This document shows positions 15,354 to 23,850 of a DNA stretch of 64,000 nt, piece by piece. Below the pieces are notes generated by a model. That model saw only the letters and a program-made list of their open reading frames with translations. It was not told where the DNA came from and ran no database searches. The translations under genes were made by a program, and so were the position numbers. This DNA comes from an uncultured Acholeplasmataceae bacterium (GTDB lineage Bacteria > Bacillota_I > Bacilli_A > Acholeplasmatales > Acholeplasmataceae): contig CAKMKH010000031.1 of assembly GCA_927441705.1 (NCBI GenBank), forward strand, positions 1-64,000, written 5' to 3'. Numbering within the stretch: position 1 is the first letter of the stretch; every line of letters begins with the position of its first letter.

Positions 15354-17436
15354 GATTAGAGATATTGATTGCGCGAATTGTGCACTCAAAATCGAAAATG
15401 AATTTAAAAAAATCGAAGGACTCAGTGATGCAAAAATAGATTTTGCCAAACAAAAGATCTATATTGATGGTGATATTAAAGATATTGATGCAAACTTTCT
15501 TGAAAAAATCGCAAAAAAGATTGAATCAAGCGTAACTGTCTATGAAAAGGATCAAGTTATTGATAATAAGCGTAAGTTCACACTTAATCACTTGAGTGTT
15601 ATAATTGGCTTTCTCATACTGATTGCATATTTATTGATTCATACATTTGTATATGCGTTTGCAATTGAAACATCTTTTATATTTTACTTAGTTTCATATC
15701 TTTTTATTGGTGGTAAAGTTATTTATAAGGCGCTTAGAAATATCTCTCGTGGACAGATATTTGATGAGAATTTCTTAATGATGGTTGCAACTATTGGAGC
15801 ATTTTTTATAGCTGAATATATCGAAGGGATTGCCGTCATGCTTTTTTATCAGATCGGGGAGTACTTTCAAGATTTAGCTGTAAATAAATCTAGAAATAAC
15901 ATCCAAGCATTGATGGATTTAAAACCAAATATTGCACATTTATATCAAGAGGATAAAATTCAAGATGTAAAACCAGAAGATTTAAGTATTGATCAGGTAA
16001 TCATAGTTAAAGCAGGAGAAAAAATTCCAGTTGATGGCATTATATTAAGTGGTCAGACACATTTAGACGAAAGCAGTTTAACAGGAGAATCAAAACCTAT
16101 CTATAAAGAAGTTGATGATAAAGTTTTATCAGGCTCATTAAATATTAACGGCTCAATAACAGTACTAGTTAGTAAAACATACAAAGATTCAAGTGTGTAT
16201 AAAATTATAGATTTTGTTGAGAAGAACGTATCCAAAAAAGCAAAAACAGAGCAATTTATTACGAAATTTGCGAAGTATTATACACCAATTGTAGTTGGAA
16301 TTGCTGCAATATTAGCTTTCTTAGTACCAGTAATCGCGTTTAATCTAAATCAAACAAGTTATCAAATTGAATTTCCTATATATTTAAAAAGAGCATTAAT
16401 CTTTTTGGTTATTAGTTGTCCATGTGCACTTGTATTATCTGTTCCATTATCTTTTTATGCAGGTATTGGAAAAGCATCAAGAGCAGGAATTTTGGTGAAA
16501 AGTGGAAGTGATTTAGAATCTTTTAGTCAAATTGATCATTTTGTATTTGATAAAACTGGTACACTTACAAAAGGCGAATTTGTAGTCTCTAAGGTTTATG
16601 CAGAAAATGAAGAGGAAATACTTAAGCTGGCATCTCATGCGGAATCTAAATCGAATCATCCAATTGCCTTATCTGTCATGAGAGCGTATAAAAAGCCAAT
16701 TATTGAAAAAGATATAGATGCATTTGAAGAGATTTTTGGATATGGCATAAAAATCTTGTATCAAAATAAACTTTGTTTAGTCGGAAATGAGAAATTATTA
16801 AACAAATATAATATTACATTTGATATTCCAGATATAAAGCATACAGTTATTCATGTTGCTTATGACCAAAAATATATTGGATATATAGTAATGGAAGATG
16901 AAATGAAAATCACTTCTAAAGAAACAATTAATCACCTAAAAAAATTAAACAAAAACATATCGATGGTCACAGGAGATCATAAATTTATTGCTTTAGATAT
17001 CGCAAAAAAACTAGGTATTGACCAGGTTTATTATGAACAATTACCTAATGATAAAAAAGATATTATTGAGAAATTAAAGAGAAATGAAAAAATCGCTTTT
17101 ATTGGTGATGGAATCAATGACGCACCAGTATTGATTAGTGCTGATCTTGGTATTTCTATGGGATCATTAGGCAGTGATTTAGCAGTTGAGGCATCTGATG
17201 CAGTCATTATGAATGATGAACCTGCTCGTCTAATTGATGCTATTTATATATCTAGACTCACAAAACGAGTAGTCATTCAAAATATATTATTAGCTGCAGG
17301 AACGAAATTTATTGTACTTATCTTAGGTGCCTTAGGGCTTGCAAATATGTGGTTAGCAATATTTGCAGATGTAGGTATCTCTCTTATTGCTGTTATTCAC
17401 GCAATGAGTATCTTAAGAGAAAAAAAACGAAGTTAA
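15337..17436 (+). CDS. cadA: Heavy-metal P1B-type ATPase, CadA/ZntA-like exporter
   Basis: 699 residues. An N-terminal metal-binding domain has DIDCANC at residues 10-16, then membrane helices, the actuator TGES, the metal-site SCPCALVLS, the phosphorylation site DKTGTLT, and GDGINDAP. Pumping of Zn, Cd or Pb out of the cell at the cost of ATP is expected for a CPC ATPase beside a CadC repressor. The track starts at GTG 15325, but AGTGAGG at 15324-15330 fits ATG 15337 best. Its stop codon lies within the following terminator. Confidence 0.93.
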   Translation: MKKTFEIRDIDCANCALKIENEFKKIEGLSDAKIDFAKQKIYIDGDIKDIDANFLEKIAKKIESSVTVYEKDQVIDNKRKFTLNHLSVIIGFLILIAYLLIHTFVYAFAIETSFIFYLVSYLFIGGKVIYKALRNISRGQIFDENFLMMVATIGAFFIAEYIEGIAVMLFYQIGEYFQDLAVNKSRNNIQALMDLKPNIAHLYQEDKIQDVKPEDLSIDQVIIVKAGEKIPVDGIILSGQTHLDESSLTGESKPIYKEVDDKVLSGSLNINGSITVLVSKTYKDSSVYKIIDFVEKNVSKKAKTEQFITKFAKYYTPIVVGIAAILAFLVPVIAFNLNQTSYQIEFPIYLKRALIFLVISCPCALVLSVPLSFYAGIGKASRAGILVKSGSDLESFSQIDHFVFDKTGTLTKGEFVVSKVYAENEEEILKLASHAESKSNHPIALSVMRAYKKPIIEKDIDAFEEIFGYGIKILYQNKLCLVGNEKLLNKYNITFDIPDIKHTVIHVAYDQKYIGYIVMEDEMKITSKETINHLKKLNKNISMVTGDHKFIALDIAKKLGIDQVYYEQLPNDKKDIIEKLKRNEKIAFIGDGINDAPVLISADLGISMGSLGSDLAVEASDAVIMNDEPARLIDAIYISRLTKRVVIQNILLAAGTKFIVLILGALGLANMWLAIFADVGISLIAVIHAMSILREKKRS

Positions 17437-17455
17437 ACATTGTTTAACTTTTTTC
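17431..17455 (+). terminator. Terminator after cadA
   Basis: Stem AGTTAAAC / GTTTAACT with a 3-nt loop and T6 tract; the cadA TAA is in the left arm. Confidence 0.85.
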
Positions 17456-17487
17456 CTTTATAAAGTATAATAGATTTAGGTGATATT

Positions 17488-19455
17488 TTGGAAACGAAAC
17501 TTGATCAAATCAAAGGTGTAGGACCTAAAACTTTATATGTTTTAAGACAAAAAAAGATATGGTCTACTTATGACCTTGTTTTAAACTATCCAAAAACATA
17601 TCAAGATTTTACTATTGATCAAATAAATCGATTAAAACACAAAGATAAAATAACTGTTTCAGGTAAGATTACTTCACCAATAAAGAGTAATCCATACGCA
17701 AAAACTCATGTTTCGACATTTTATATGGAACTCTTAGGTGATCAAATAGAAATTGTCGCATTTAATAAACCATATTTGGCTAAACAGTTTGCATTAAATG
17801 ATGAGATTGTTGTACAAGGAACATATCAGTTTTATAAGCATCAAATTATTGCTCAAACAGTTGTAAAAAAAGAGAAAAACATAGACATAAAACCTATCTA
17901 CAATATTGAATCTCTACACGACAAAACAATCACAAATATTATATCAACTATTTTTAGTGAGGAACAAGTTCAAATCTATGAAACGATTCCAGAGATGTTT
18001 TTAGAAAAATATCATTTACTTTCAAGAATTGAAGCATTCAAAAAACTGCACTTACCAAAAACATTTGATGATATTAAGCAAGCAAAAAGAAGATTTAAAT
18101 ATGAAGAAGCATTTTACTTACAACTAAAACTTATTTTTGAACTTAAGCAAAATCAAGTGCAAAGAAGTCCAATAAATTATGATATCGGAAGTATCAAGGC
18201 GTTTATTAGCGAACTCCCATATGAACTCACAAATGATCAAAAACAAGCTGTAAATGACATCTATAAAGATTATAAGAAGGATTATGCTCATTATAGACTT
18301 ATACAAGGTGATGTCGGCTCAGGAAAAACACTAGTATCACTCATCGCAACACTACCCATGATACAGACTAAAAGGCAAGTGGCTTTTATGGCACCAACAG
18401 AATTACTTGCTAATCAACACTATCAATATTTTAAATCACATTTAAAAAAGACTAGAATTGCACTTCTAACAGGCAAAACAAAACAAAAAGATTTGCTAAA
18501 GCAAGCTATTAAAGATCATGAATATGATATTATTATAGGCACACACGCTTTAATAGAATCAAACGTAGAATTTAATAATCTAGGCTTGATTATTATTGAT
18601 GAGCAGCATAAATTTGGTGTCGATACAAGAAACAAACTTATCGATAAGTCATTATGTAAAGATGTCATATTTCTAACTGCTACACCAATTCCAAGAACGC
18701 TTGCGATGGTTGCATTTGGTGAGTCAAATGTCTCAATTATTAAAGAAAAGCCGAGCCAAAGAAAAAAAATTGAGACCCATTATTTATTAAAAAAAGATAT
18801 TAAAAAACTTTATGATGCAATCGATGAAAAAATAAAAAATAAAGAACATATTTTTGTCGTAGTTCCTGCAATTTCATCAGATAAAGTTGATGATAACATT
18901 GAAACAGTTAAACAAGAACTTATATTGAATTTCAGTTGTCCAATATTTGTTTTACATGGACAACAATCAAATGATATGCAAAATGAACAAATGGAAAAGT
19001 TTATGTATACACCAGGAAGTATATTACTATCTACAACCATGATAGAAGTAGGTCTTGATATACCAACAGCAACTTTGATTGCCATCTATTCTGCTGAATA
19101 TTTTGGATTAAGTCAACTACACCAATTAAGAGGTAGAGTTGGAAGGTCAAATCTTTCTTCTCAATGTTATGTAATATCAGAAAAAGATGATATTGAAAGA
19201 TTAGAAATACTAACAAAAACAGATGATGGTTTTAAGTTATCAGAATATGATCTACTTCAAAGAGGACCAGGTGATTTTTTAGGACAAGAACAAAGTGGAT
19301 ATTTAAATTTCAACTTTCTTGATTTACTTAATGATTATCCGATTTTACTTGAAGCTGCCAAAAATGTTTCTTGGCTCATAGAACAAAAAGACTTTAACAC
19401 AAATTCGAAATATAAATATTTGCATAGACACATTAAAAACACATTAAAAATATGA
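17488..19455 (+). CDS. recG: ATP-dependent DNA helicase RecG
   Basis: 655 residues. RecG remodels stalled forks and branched recombination intermediates. The wedge/OB domain is N-terminal (IKGVGPKTLYVLRQKKI at the start), followed by helicase motifs: GDVGSGKT about residue 273, APTELLANQHY, DEQHKFGVDTR about 370, LTATPIPRTLA, HGQQ, TMIEVGLDIP and QLRGRVGRS. The start is TTG at 17488 after TTAGGTGAT. It precedes plsX and rnc. Confidence 0.95.
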   Translation: METKLDQIKGVGPKTLYVLRQKKIWSTYDLVLNYPKTYQDFTIDQINRLKHKDKITVSGKITSPIKSNPYAKTHVSTFYMELLGDQIEIVAFNKPYLAKQFALNDEIVVQGTYQFYKHQIIAQTVVKKEKNIDIKPIYNIESLHDKTITNIISTIFSEEQVQIYETIPEMFLEKYHLLSRIEAFKKLHLPKTFDDIKQAKRRFKYEEAFYLQLKLIFELKQNQVQRSPINYDIGSIKAFISELPYELTNDQKQAVNDIYKDYKKDYAHYRLIQGDVGSGKTLVSLIATLPMIQTKRQVAFMAPTELLANQHYQYFKSHLKKTRIALLTGKTKQKDLLKQAIKDHEYDIIIGTHALIESNVEFNNLGLIIIDEQHKFGVDTRNKLIDKSLCKDVIFLTATPIPRTLAMVAFGESNVSIIKEKPSQRKKIETHYLLKKDIKKLYDAIDEKIKNKEHIFVVVPAISSDKVDDNIETVKQELILNFSCPIFVLHGQQSNDMQNEQMEKFMYTPGSILLSTTMIEVGLDIPTATLIAIYSAEYFGLSQLHQLRGRVGRSNLSSQCYVISEKDDIERLEILTKTDDGFKLSEYDLLQRGPGDFLGQEQSGYLNFNFLDLLNDYPILLEAAKNVSWLIEQKDFNTNSKYKYLHRHIKNTLKI

Positions 19456-19461
19456 TATAAT
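19433..19461 (+). promoter_or_regulatory. Promoter of plsX inside the end of recG
   Basis: TTAAAA (19433-19438), 17 bases, TATAAT (19456-19461). It overlaps the recG stop, so plsX-rnc-dnaD-nth can be transcribed apart from recG. Confidence 0.6.
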
Positions 19462-19486
19462 AAAACATACGAAAGAAGGGATACTT

Positions 19487-20494
19487 ATGATACGTATTGC
19501 AGTCGATGGCATGGGTGGAGATTTCGCACCTGAACCTATAGTAAAAGGAACACTTAGCGCTTTAGATAAATTTGAAAATGTTGAGATCGTACTTTTTGGT
19601 GATGAACAAAAAATGGCTCCTTTTTTAAAGGATCATCCTAGACTAAAAGTTGTTCACACACCTTTCTTTTTATCTATGGGAGAAAAAGACCCAATAAAAC
19701 AATATAGAACAAACAAAGAACTATCGATGTTTAAAGCTCTTCAAGCATTAAAAGATAAAGAAGTAGACGCTGTAGTAAGCGCTGGACCTACACAAGCATT
19801 AGTTGTTGGTGGGCATTTTATCGTTAGAAGAATGGCATCAATGAAGAGAGTTGCGATTGCACCAATTATTCCTTCATATGATAAACGAGGAAGAATACTA
19901 CTTGACTCAGGAGCTAATGTAGATTTAAGACCAGAACATCTACGAGATTTTGCAGTTTATGCAACTGTAGTTGCTGAAAAGGTATTAAAAAGAGATAAAC
20001 CAACTGTAGCACTACTTAATATTGGAACTGAAGAAGGCAAGGGTAGAGAATTTGATGTTGAAACTTATAATCTTTTAAAGGTTGAACCAAATATTAACTT
20101 CTATGGGAATTTAGAACCTAAAGAAGTATTTACTACTGAAGCTGATATTCTACTTTCTGATGGATTTACAGGCAATATAGTCATGAAAGCGATGGAAGGT
20201 ACTGCTAAAGGTTTAGGTATGGTATTAAAACGAGAAATTAAATCATCATTGCTTGGTAAAATCGGTGCCATATTGATGAAAAAATCATTAACTAATTTCA
20301 AAAAATCATTAGACGCATCAGAAATTGGTGGTGCACTATTGATGGGACTAGATGGAGTTGTCATCAAGGCTCATGGATCATCAAATGATTATGCATTTTT
20401 TAATGGTATTAGACAAGCAAAAGAAATGGTAGAAGCCGATATCATAAAAAAAGTATCTGAAGCTTTAGAAAAAAAGGAAGTTGAAAATAAATGA
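19487..20494 (+). CDS. plsX: Phosphate acyltransferase PlsX
   Basis: 335 residues. PlsX converts acyl-ACP to acyl-phosphate, the donor for PlsY in the first step of phospholipid synthesis; it is a peripheral membrane enzyme. Conserved blocks are VDGMGGDFAPEPIVKG at the start, SAGPTQALVVGG, ANVDLRPEHLRDFA, GTEEGKG, LLSDGFTGNIVMKAMEG and the C-terminal GVVIKAHGSSN. It overlaps rnc by four bases. The fabD-fabG-acpP genes that often separate plsX and rnc in Firmicutes are missing. Confidence 0.95.
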   Translation: MIRIAVDGMGGDFAPEPIVKGTLSALDKFENVEIVLFGDEQKMAPFLKDHPRLKVVHTPFFLSMGEKDPIKQYRTNKELSMFKALQALKDKEVDAVVSAGPTQALVVGGHFIVRRMASMKRVAIAPIIPSYDKRGRILLDSGANVDLRPEHLRDFAVYATVVAEKVLKRDKPTVALLNIGTEEGKGREFDVETYNLLKVEPNINFYGNLEPKEVFTTEADILLSDGFTGNIVMKAMEGTAKGLGMVLKREIKSSLLGKIGAILMKKSLTNFKKSLDASEIGGALLMGLDGVVIKAHGSSNDYAFFNGIRQAKEMVEADIIKKVSEALEKKEVENK

Positions 20495-21165
20495 AAGATT
20501 TACTAAATAAGTTAAATCTTTTGTATAAGGATGAATCCCTTTATGTTAGAGCATTAACACATGCATCATATGCATATGAAAATCAAACTGAAAACAATGA
20601 AAAATTAGAGTTTTTAGGAGATGCAGTTATTGAACTTTTAACAAGTGATTATCTTTATCAAAAAGATTTAGCAGATGAAGGTGAACTCACCAAAAGACGT
20701 GCACAAGCCGTTTGTGAGGAAGCACTAGTGATATTTGCAGAGAAAATTGATTTAAAAGATTATTTATTGTTAGGAAAAGGCGAACAATTAAGAGGACCAA
20801 ATCCATCCATGATTGCTGATGCTTTTGAGTCTTTATTTGGTGCTGCATATCTTGACTTAGGATTTAGACAAACACAAAAACTATTTCAAAAAATCATGGT
20901 ACCTCATTTAAACCTTGTATGGGATATAAAAGATTACAAATCAGCGCTTCAAGAATATATTCAAAGCGGAGATAAAAGAAATATAAGTTATCAAATTATA
21001 AAAGAAGTGGGTCCATCCCATAAAAAGATATTTGAAGCTGCTGTAAAATTAGATAATCACATCACACTTGGTATCGGTACAGGAAAATCAAAAAAAGAAG
21101 CTGAACAAAATGCAGCTCACGATGCTTTAAAGAAGGGTAATTATGATTTTAAAGAGATTGTATGA
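20491..21165 (+). CDS. rnc: Ribonuclease III
   Basis: 224 residues. Cleaves double-stranded RNA in rRNA precursors and some mRNAs. The catalytic signature NEKLEFLGDAVIELLTSDYLY is at about residues 37-57 and the second acidic block IADAFESLFGAAYLDLG at about 109-125; the C-terminal dsRNA-binding domain runs from about 150 (YKSALQEYIQ... KSKKEAEQNAAHDALKK). It overlaps plsX by four bases and the dnaD-like gene by 23. Confidence 0.96.
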   Translation: MKDLLNKLNLLYKDESLYVRALTHASYAYENQTENNEKLEFLGDAVIELLTSDYLYQKDLADEGELTKRRAQAVCEEALVIFAEKIDLKDYLLLGKGEQLRGPNPSMIADAFESLFGAAYLDLGFRQTQKLFQKIMVPHLNLVWDIKDYKSALQEYIQSGDKRNISYQIIKEVGPSHKKIFEAAVKLDNHITLGIGTGKSKKEAEQNAAHDALKKGNYDFKEIV

Positions 21166-21757
21166 GGAATATGATTTTTCAATAGAGCGAATATTGCTAA
21201 AAGAATATAGAAAACTTTCTTTAAGCATGCAAGAAGTTACTATACTAATTGCACTATTTTCGATTTATAAAAAACGTAAAACATTTTCTACACTTGCAAT
21301 ATCTAGACGTGTAGAGTATCATTCTAATGAAATTGGAGAAATCGTTGAATCTTTATTAGATAAAGGTTTTTTAACAATCTCTTTAGACTTTAAAGATCAA
21401 AAAGAAAGAGAAGTCTTCGATTTAACACCGACATTTGAAAAAATTGAAAATTTATATAGATTAGAAGAAGCAGAAAAAGAGAAACAAATAATCGAAAATG
21501 ATGTGAGCAATGTCATTTTAAAATTCGAACAAGGATTAGGTAGACCACTAAAATCTTATGAACTAGAAAATATAAGAAAATGGTTTGAAGAAAAGACATA
21601 TAGTTATGATCAAATCATTAAAGCTATTGATCAAGCGGAAGAAAAAGTAAGCATTAAGTATGTAGAGCGAATTTTAACGCAACAACCGATTCATAAAATT
21701 GAAATTGATCAAGATGTTGAAGATGCACTTGATGAAATCTTTAAAAGTATTAAATGA
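21143..21757 (+). CDS. dnaD: DnaD-like replication initiation protein
   Basis: 204 residues. An N-terminal winged-helix-like part (residues about 25-110) is followed by the DnaD/DnaB-II domain FEQGLGRPLKSYELENIRKWFEEKTYSYDQIIKAIDQAEEK...KYVERIL. DnaD helps DnaA and DnaB load the replicative helicase in low-GC Gram-positives. The gene lies directly before nth, the same order as in Bacillus. The ATG at 21143 is inside rnc; TTG 21158 is an alternative start. Confidence 0.85.
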   Translation: MILKRLYEEYDFSIERILLKEYRKLSLSMQEVTILIALFSIYKKRKTFSTLAISRRVEYHSNEIGEIVESLLDKGFLTISLDFKDQKEREVFDLTPTFEKIENLYRLEEAEKEKQIIENDVSNVILKFEQGLGRPLKSYELENIRKWFEEKTYSYDQIIKAIDQAEEKVSIKYVERILTQQPIHKIEIDQDVEDALDEIFKSIK

Positions 21758-22389
21758 AAAATGCAGAATATATATTAAATACACTTGATCAAATGTTTCC
21801 TAATGCTACAGTCGAACTTAACCATAAAAATAATTTTGAACTATTAGTTGCAGTTGTTCTAAGTGCACAAACAACTGATATAGCAGTTAATAAAGTGACT
21901 CCACAATTATTTGAAAAATACCCTACACCATACGATTTATCTCAAGGTAATCTAAAAGATATAGAAAGTTTAATTAAAACAATCGGTTTATATCATAATA
22001 AAGCGAAGAATATTATAGCATTATCAAATATTTTAGTTGAACGCTATCAAGGGGTTGTCCCATCAAATAGGATAGATTTAGAATCACTTCCTGGAGTAGG
22101 GCGAAAAACAGCAAATGTTGTTTTATCAAATGCCTTTGATACACCTGCTTTAGCTGTAGATACTCATGTTGCAAGAGTATCAGTTAGACTTGGATTCGCT
22201 AAAGAAGGAGATTCTGTATTAATAATTGAACAAAAATTAATGAAAAAAATTCCGAGAGAAAAATGGCAACAAGCTCATCATCAATTTATATTTTTCGGAA
22301 GATATCACTGCTTATCAAGAAGTCCTAAGTGCAGTCAATGTCCATTATTTGATATATGTAAATACAAAGATAAAACAAAGCACTTATGA
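21754..22389 (+). CDS. nth: Endonuclease III
   Basis: 211 residues. DNA glycosylase/AP lyase for oxidised pyrimidines in base excision repair. It has the helix-hairpin-helix with the catalytic Lys (LESLPGVGRKTANVV), the catalytic Asp in AVDTHVARV and the iron-sulphur motif C-X6-C-X2-C-X5-C (CLSRSPKCSQCPLFDIC). Start overlaps the dnaD stop as ATGA. Followed by a terminator. Confidence 0.97.
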   Translation: MKNAEYILNTLDQMFPNATVELNHKNNFELLVAVVLSAQTTDIAVNKVTPQLFEKYPTPYDLSQGNLKDIESLIKTIGLYHNKAKNIIALSNILVERYQGVVPSNRIDLESLPGVGRKTANVVLSNAFDTPALAVDTHVARVSVRLGFAKEGDSVLIIEQKLMKKIPREKWQQAHHQFIFFGRYHCLSRSPKCSQCPLFDICKYKDKTKHL

Positions 22390-22394
22390 TAAAG

Positions 22395-22420
22395 TGAGTT
22401 GATCAACAGCTCATTTTTTT
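22395..22420 (+). terminator. Terminator after nth
   Basis: Stem TGAGTTG / CAGCTCA (one wobble), 5-nt loop and T7. Confidence 0.75.
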
Positions 22421-22433
22421 ATGTTTTTTTTCA

Positions 22434-22471
22434 AATGTATTTCAAATCTATTCTTATGGATGAAATACATT
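22434..22471 (+). promoter_or_regulatory. Perfect 11-bp dyad upstream of the XRE regulator
   Basis: AATGTATTTCA (22434-22444) and its exact reverse complement TGAAATACATT (22461-22471), separated by 16 bases, 31 bases before the regulator start. TATAAA at the right edge could be a -10. Arm spacing of about 2.5 turns and position suggest a protein-binding site, likely autoregulatory. No U-tract follows. Confidence 0.65.
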
Positions 22472-22502
22472 ATAAATAATAAAAAATATACGGGAGGGAA
22501 TT

Positions 22503-23735
22503 ATGAGCATCAACATGATTGAACTAAAACATTTAGTTCAAAAAAGACAATCCGGCAAAGAATATATCGGATTACCATTTGGTTCAGCAATTAGATATTT
22601 AAGAAAGGAGTTAAGGATAACATTAGAGGAAGCTAGTAAAGGCATATGCAGTTTGTCTTATCTCTCAAAGGTTGAAAACCAAAACATAAGTGCAAGCGAT
22701 GAGTTTATCGAGAAGTTCAAAAAGAAATATGATATGAAAGATGCATATGACTATGATAAAGATAATTTTAAAGAACAAATAGAGTATATCATTGATGCTT
22801 GTCTAAAAGATCATAAAATAGATCGAAAAATGGTCATGTACTATGATGATCGAGTTGATTATCAATCGCTTTTAGTTGAGTTTGCTTATGAAGTATTAAA
22901 TAATAATTATGATAAAGCAGAACTGTCATACAAAAACTTAGTTCAACTTATATCTTCAATGCCTCAAGAGGCATTTATGATCACAATGATTTTGGTAAAT
23001 CATATTCTTTATTACGAGATGAGATATAGTGATGGATTATCACTTTTAGATATAATTGAAAAACAAGATCCATATTCAAATGAAATTGCATTACTTATCA
23101 AAAAATGGAAATTAAAACATGGTTTTCAAATTAATAATGCAATGCTTGTTTCTACAATTTATCAACCATATGAAAAAGAGCTTATCAAAAAGCATCTATT
23201 TGAACAAGTCAAATCAACAAATGTGCATAAGCTTATGTATCAGTCGAGGTTTATTTCTTGTAAGCGTATGAAAAGTGAAATCTCAGGCATAAATGATCTA
23301 AGTGAAACAGATAAACATTACTTGATTGCAAAATGTCATTTTCATTCAGGTGATTATGAAAAAGCTTTAGCAATAAGTTCAAAATATTACAATCAGTCAG
23401 TGCAGTGGATGGCTTTGCATCTTTTAGCACTAGATCACCTAAAACATGTTGATCCTATTTTTAAAATTCTTGATGAAACAAAAGACTATGAGCATCCACT
23501 TTATAAACTTTTATCAAAACATCTTACAATAAAGTATAAAGCTAAACAAGAAGAAATTGTTAATTACATAAAAAAGGATATACTAGTACATAATTTAATT
23601 ACAGAAGACTATGATATTTTAATCTATCTCATGCGAGATTGCGAAAGATTATTATCCAAATTTCAGTATTATAAAGATGCTGTATCGGTATATCGTCACT
23701 TCTTAAGTAAACTATATAAAAATTCATATGCTTAA
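22503..23735 (+). CDS. XRE-family regulator with long helical C-terminal region
   Basis: 410 residues. The N-terminal helix-turn-helix is at about 28-75 (IRYLRKELRITLEEASKGICSLSYLSKVEN). The remaining 330 residues are mainly helical with Tyr/Leu-rich blocks that resemble a degenerate TPR-type sensor domain, as in Rgg/PlcR-like regulators, but no clear TPR consensus is visible. A strong RBS (GGGAGGG) precedes the ATG, and a perfect dyad lies just upstream. The next genes are a heterodimeric ABC exporter with its own promoter, a plausible target. Ligand unknown. Confidence 0.75.
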   Translation: MSINMIELKHLVQKRQSGKEYIGLPFGSAIRYLRKELRITLEEASKGICSLSYLSKVENQNISASDEFIEKFKKKYDMKDAYDYDKDNFKEQIEYIIDACLKDHKIDRKMVMYYDDRVDYQSLLVEFAYEVLNNNYDKAELSYKNLVQLISSMPQEAFMITMILVNHILYYEMRYSDGLSLLDIIEKQDPYSNEIALLIKKWKLKHGFQINNAMLVSTIYQPYEKELIKKHLFEQVKSTNVHKLMYQSRFISCKRMKSEISGINDLSETDKHYLIAKCHFHSGDYEKALAISSKYYNQSVQWMALHLLALDHLKHVDPIFKILDETKDYEHPLYKLLSKHLTIKYKAKQEEIVNYIKKDILVHNLITEDYDILIYLMRDCERLLSKFQYYKDAVSVYRHFLSKLYKNSYA

Positions 23736-23747
23736 GCAAATATTAAG

Positions 23748-23775
23748 AAATAAGATGGCAACATCTTATTTTTTT
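23748..23775 (+). terminator. Terminator after the XRE regulator
   Basis: Perfect 10-bp stem AAATAAGATG / CATCTTATTT with GCAA loop and T7 tract. Confidence 0.92.
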
Positions 23776-23797
23776 GCCTTATTCAAGCCATATTGTA

Positions 23798-23826
23798 TTG
23801 ACTAAATAAAGTTATTAATATATACT
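23798..23826 (+). promoter_or_regulatory. Promoter of the first ABC exporter operon
   Basis: TTGACT (23798-23803), exactly 17 bases, TATACT (23821-23826), followed by AAGGAGG and the ATG. Near-consensus sigma-A promoter. Confidence 0.85.
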
Positions 23827-23850
23827 ATTTAGGGCTAAGGAGGGATGAAC

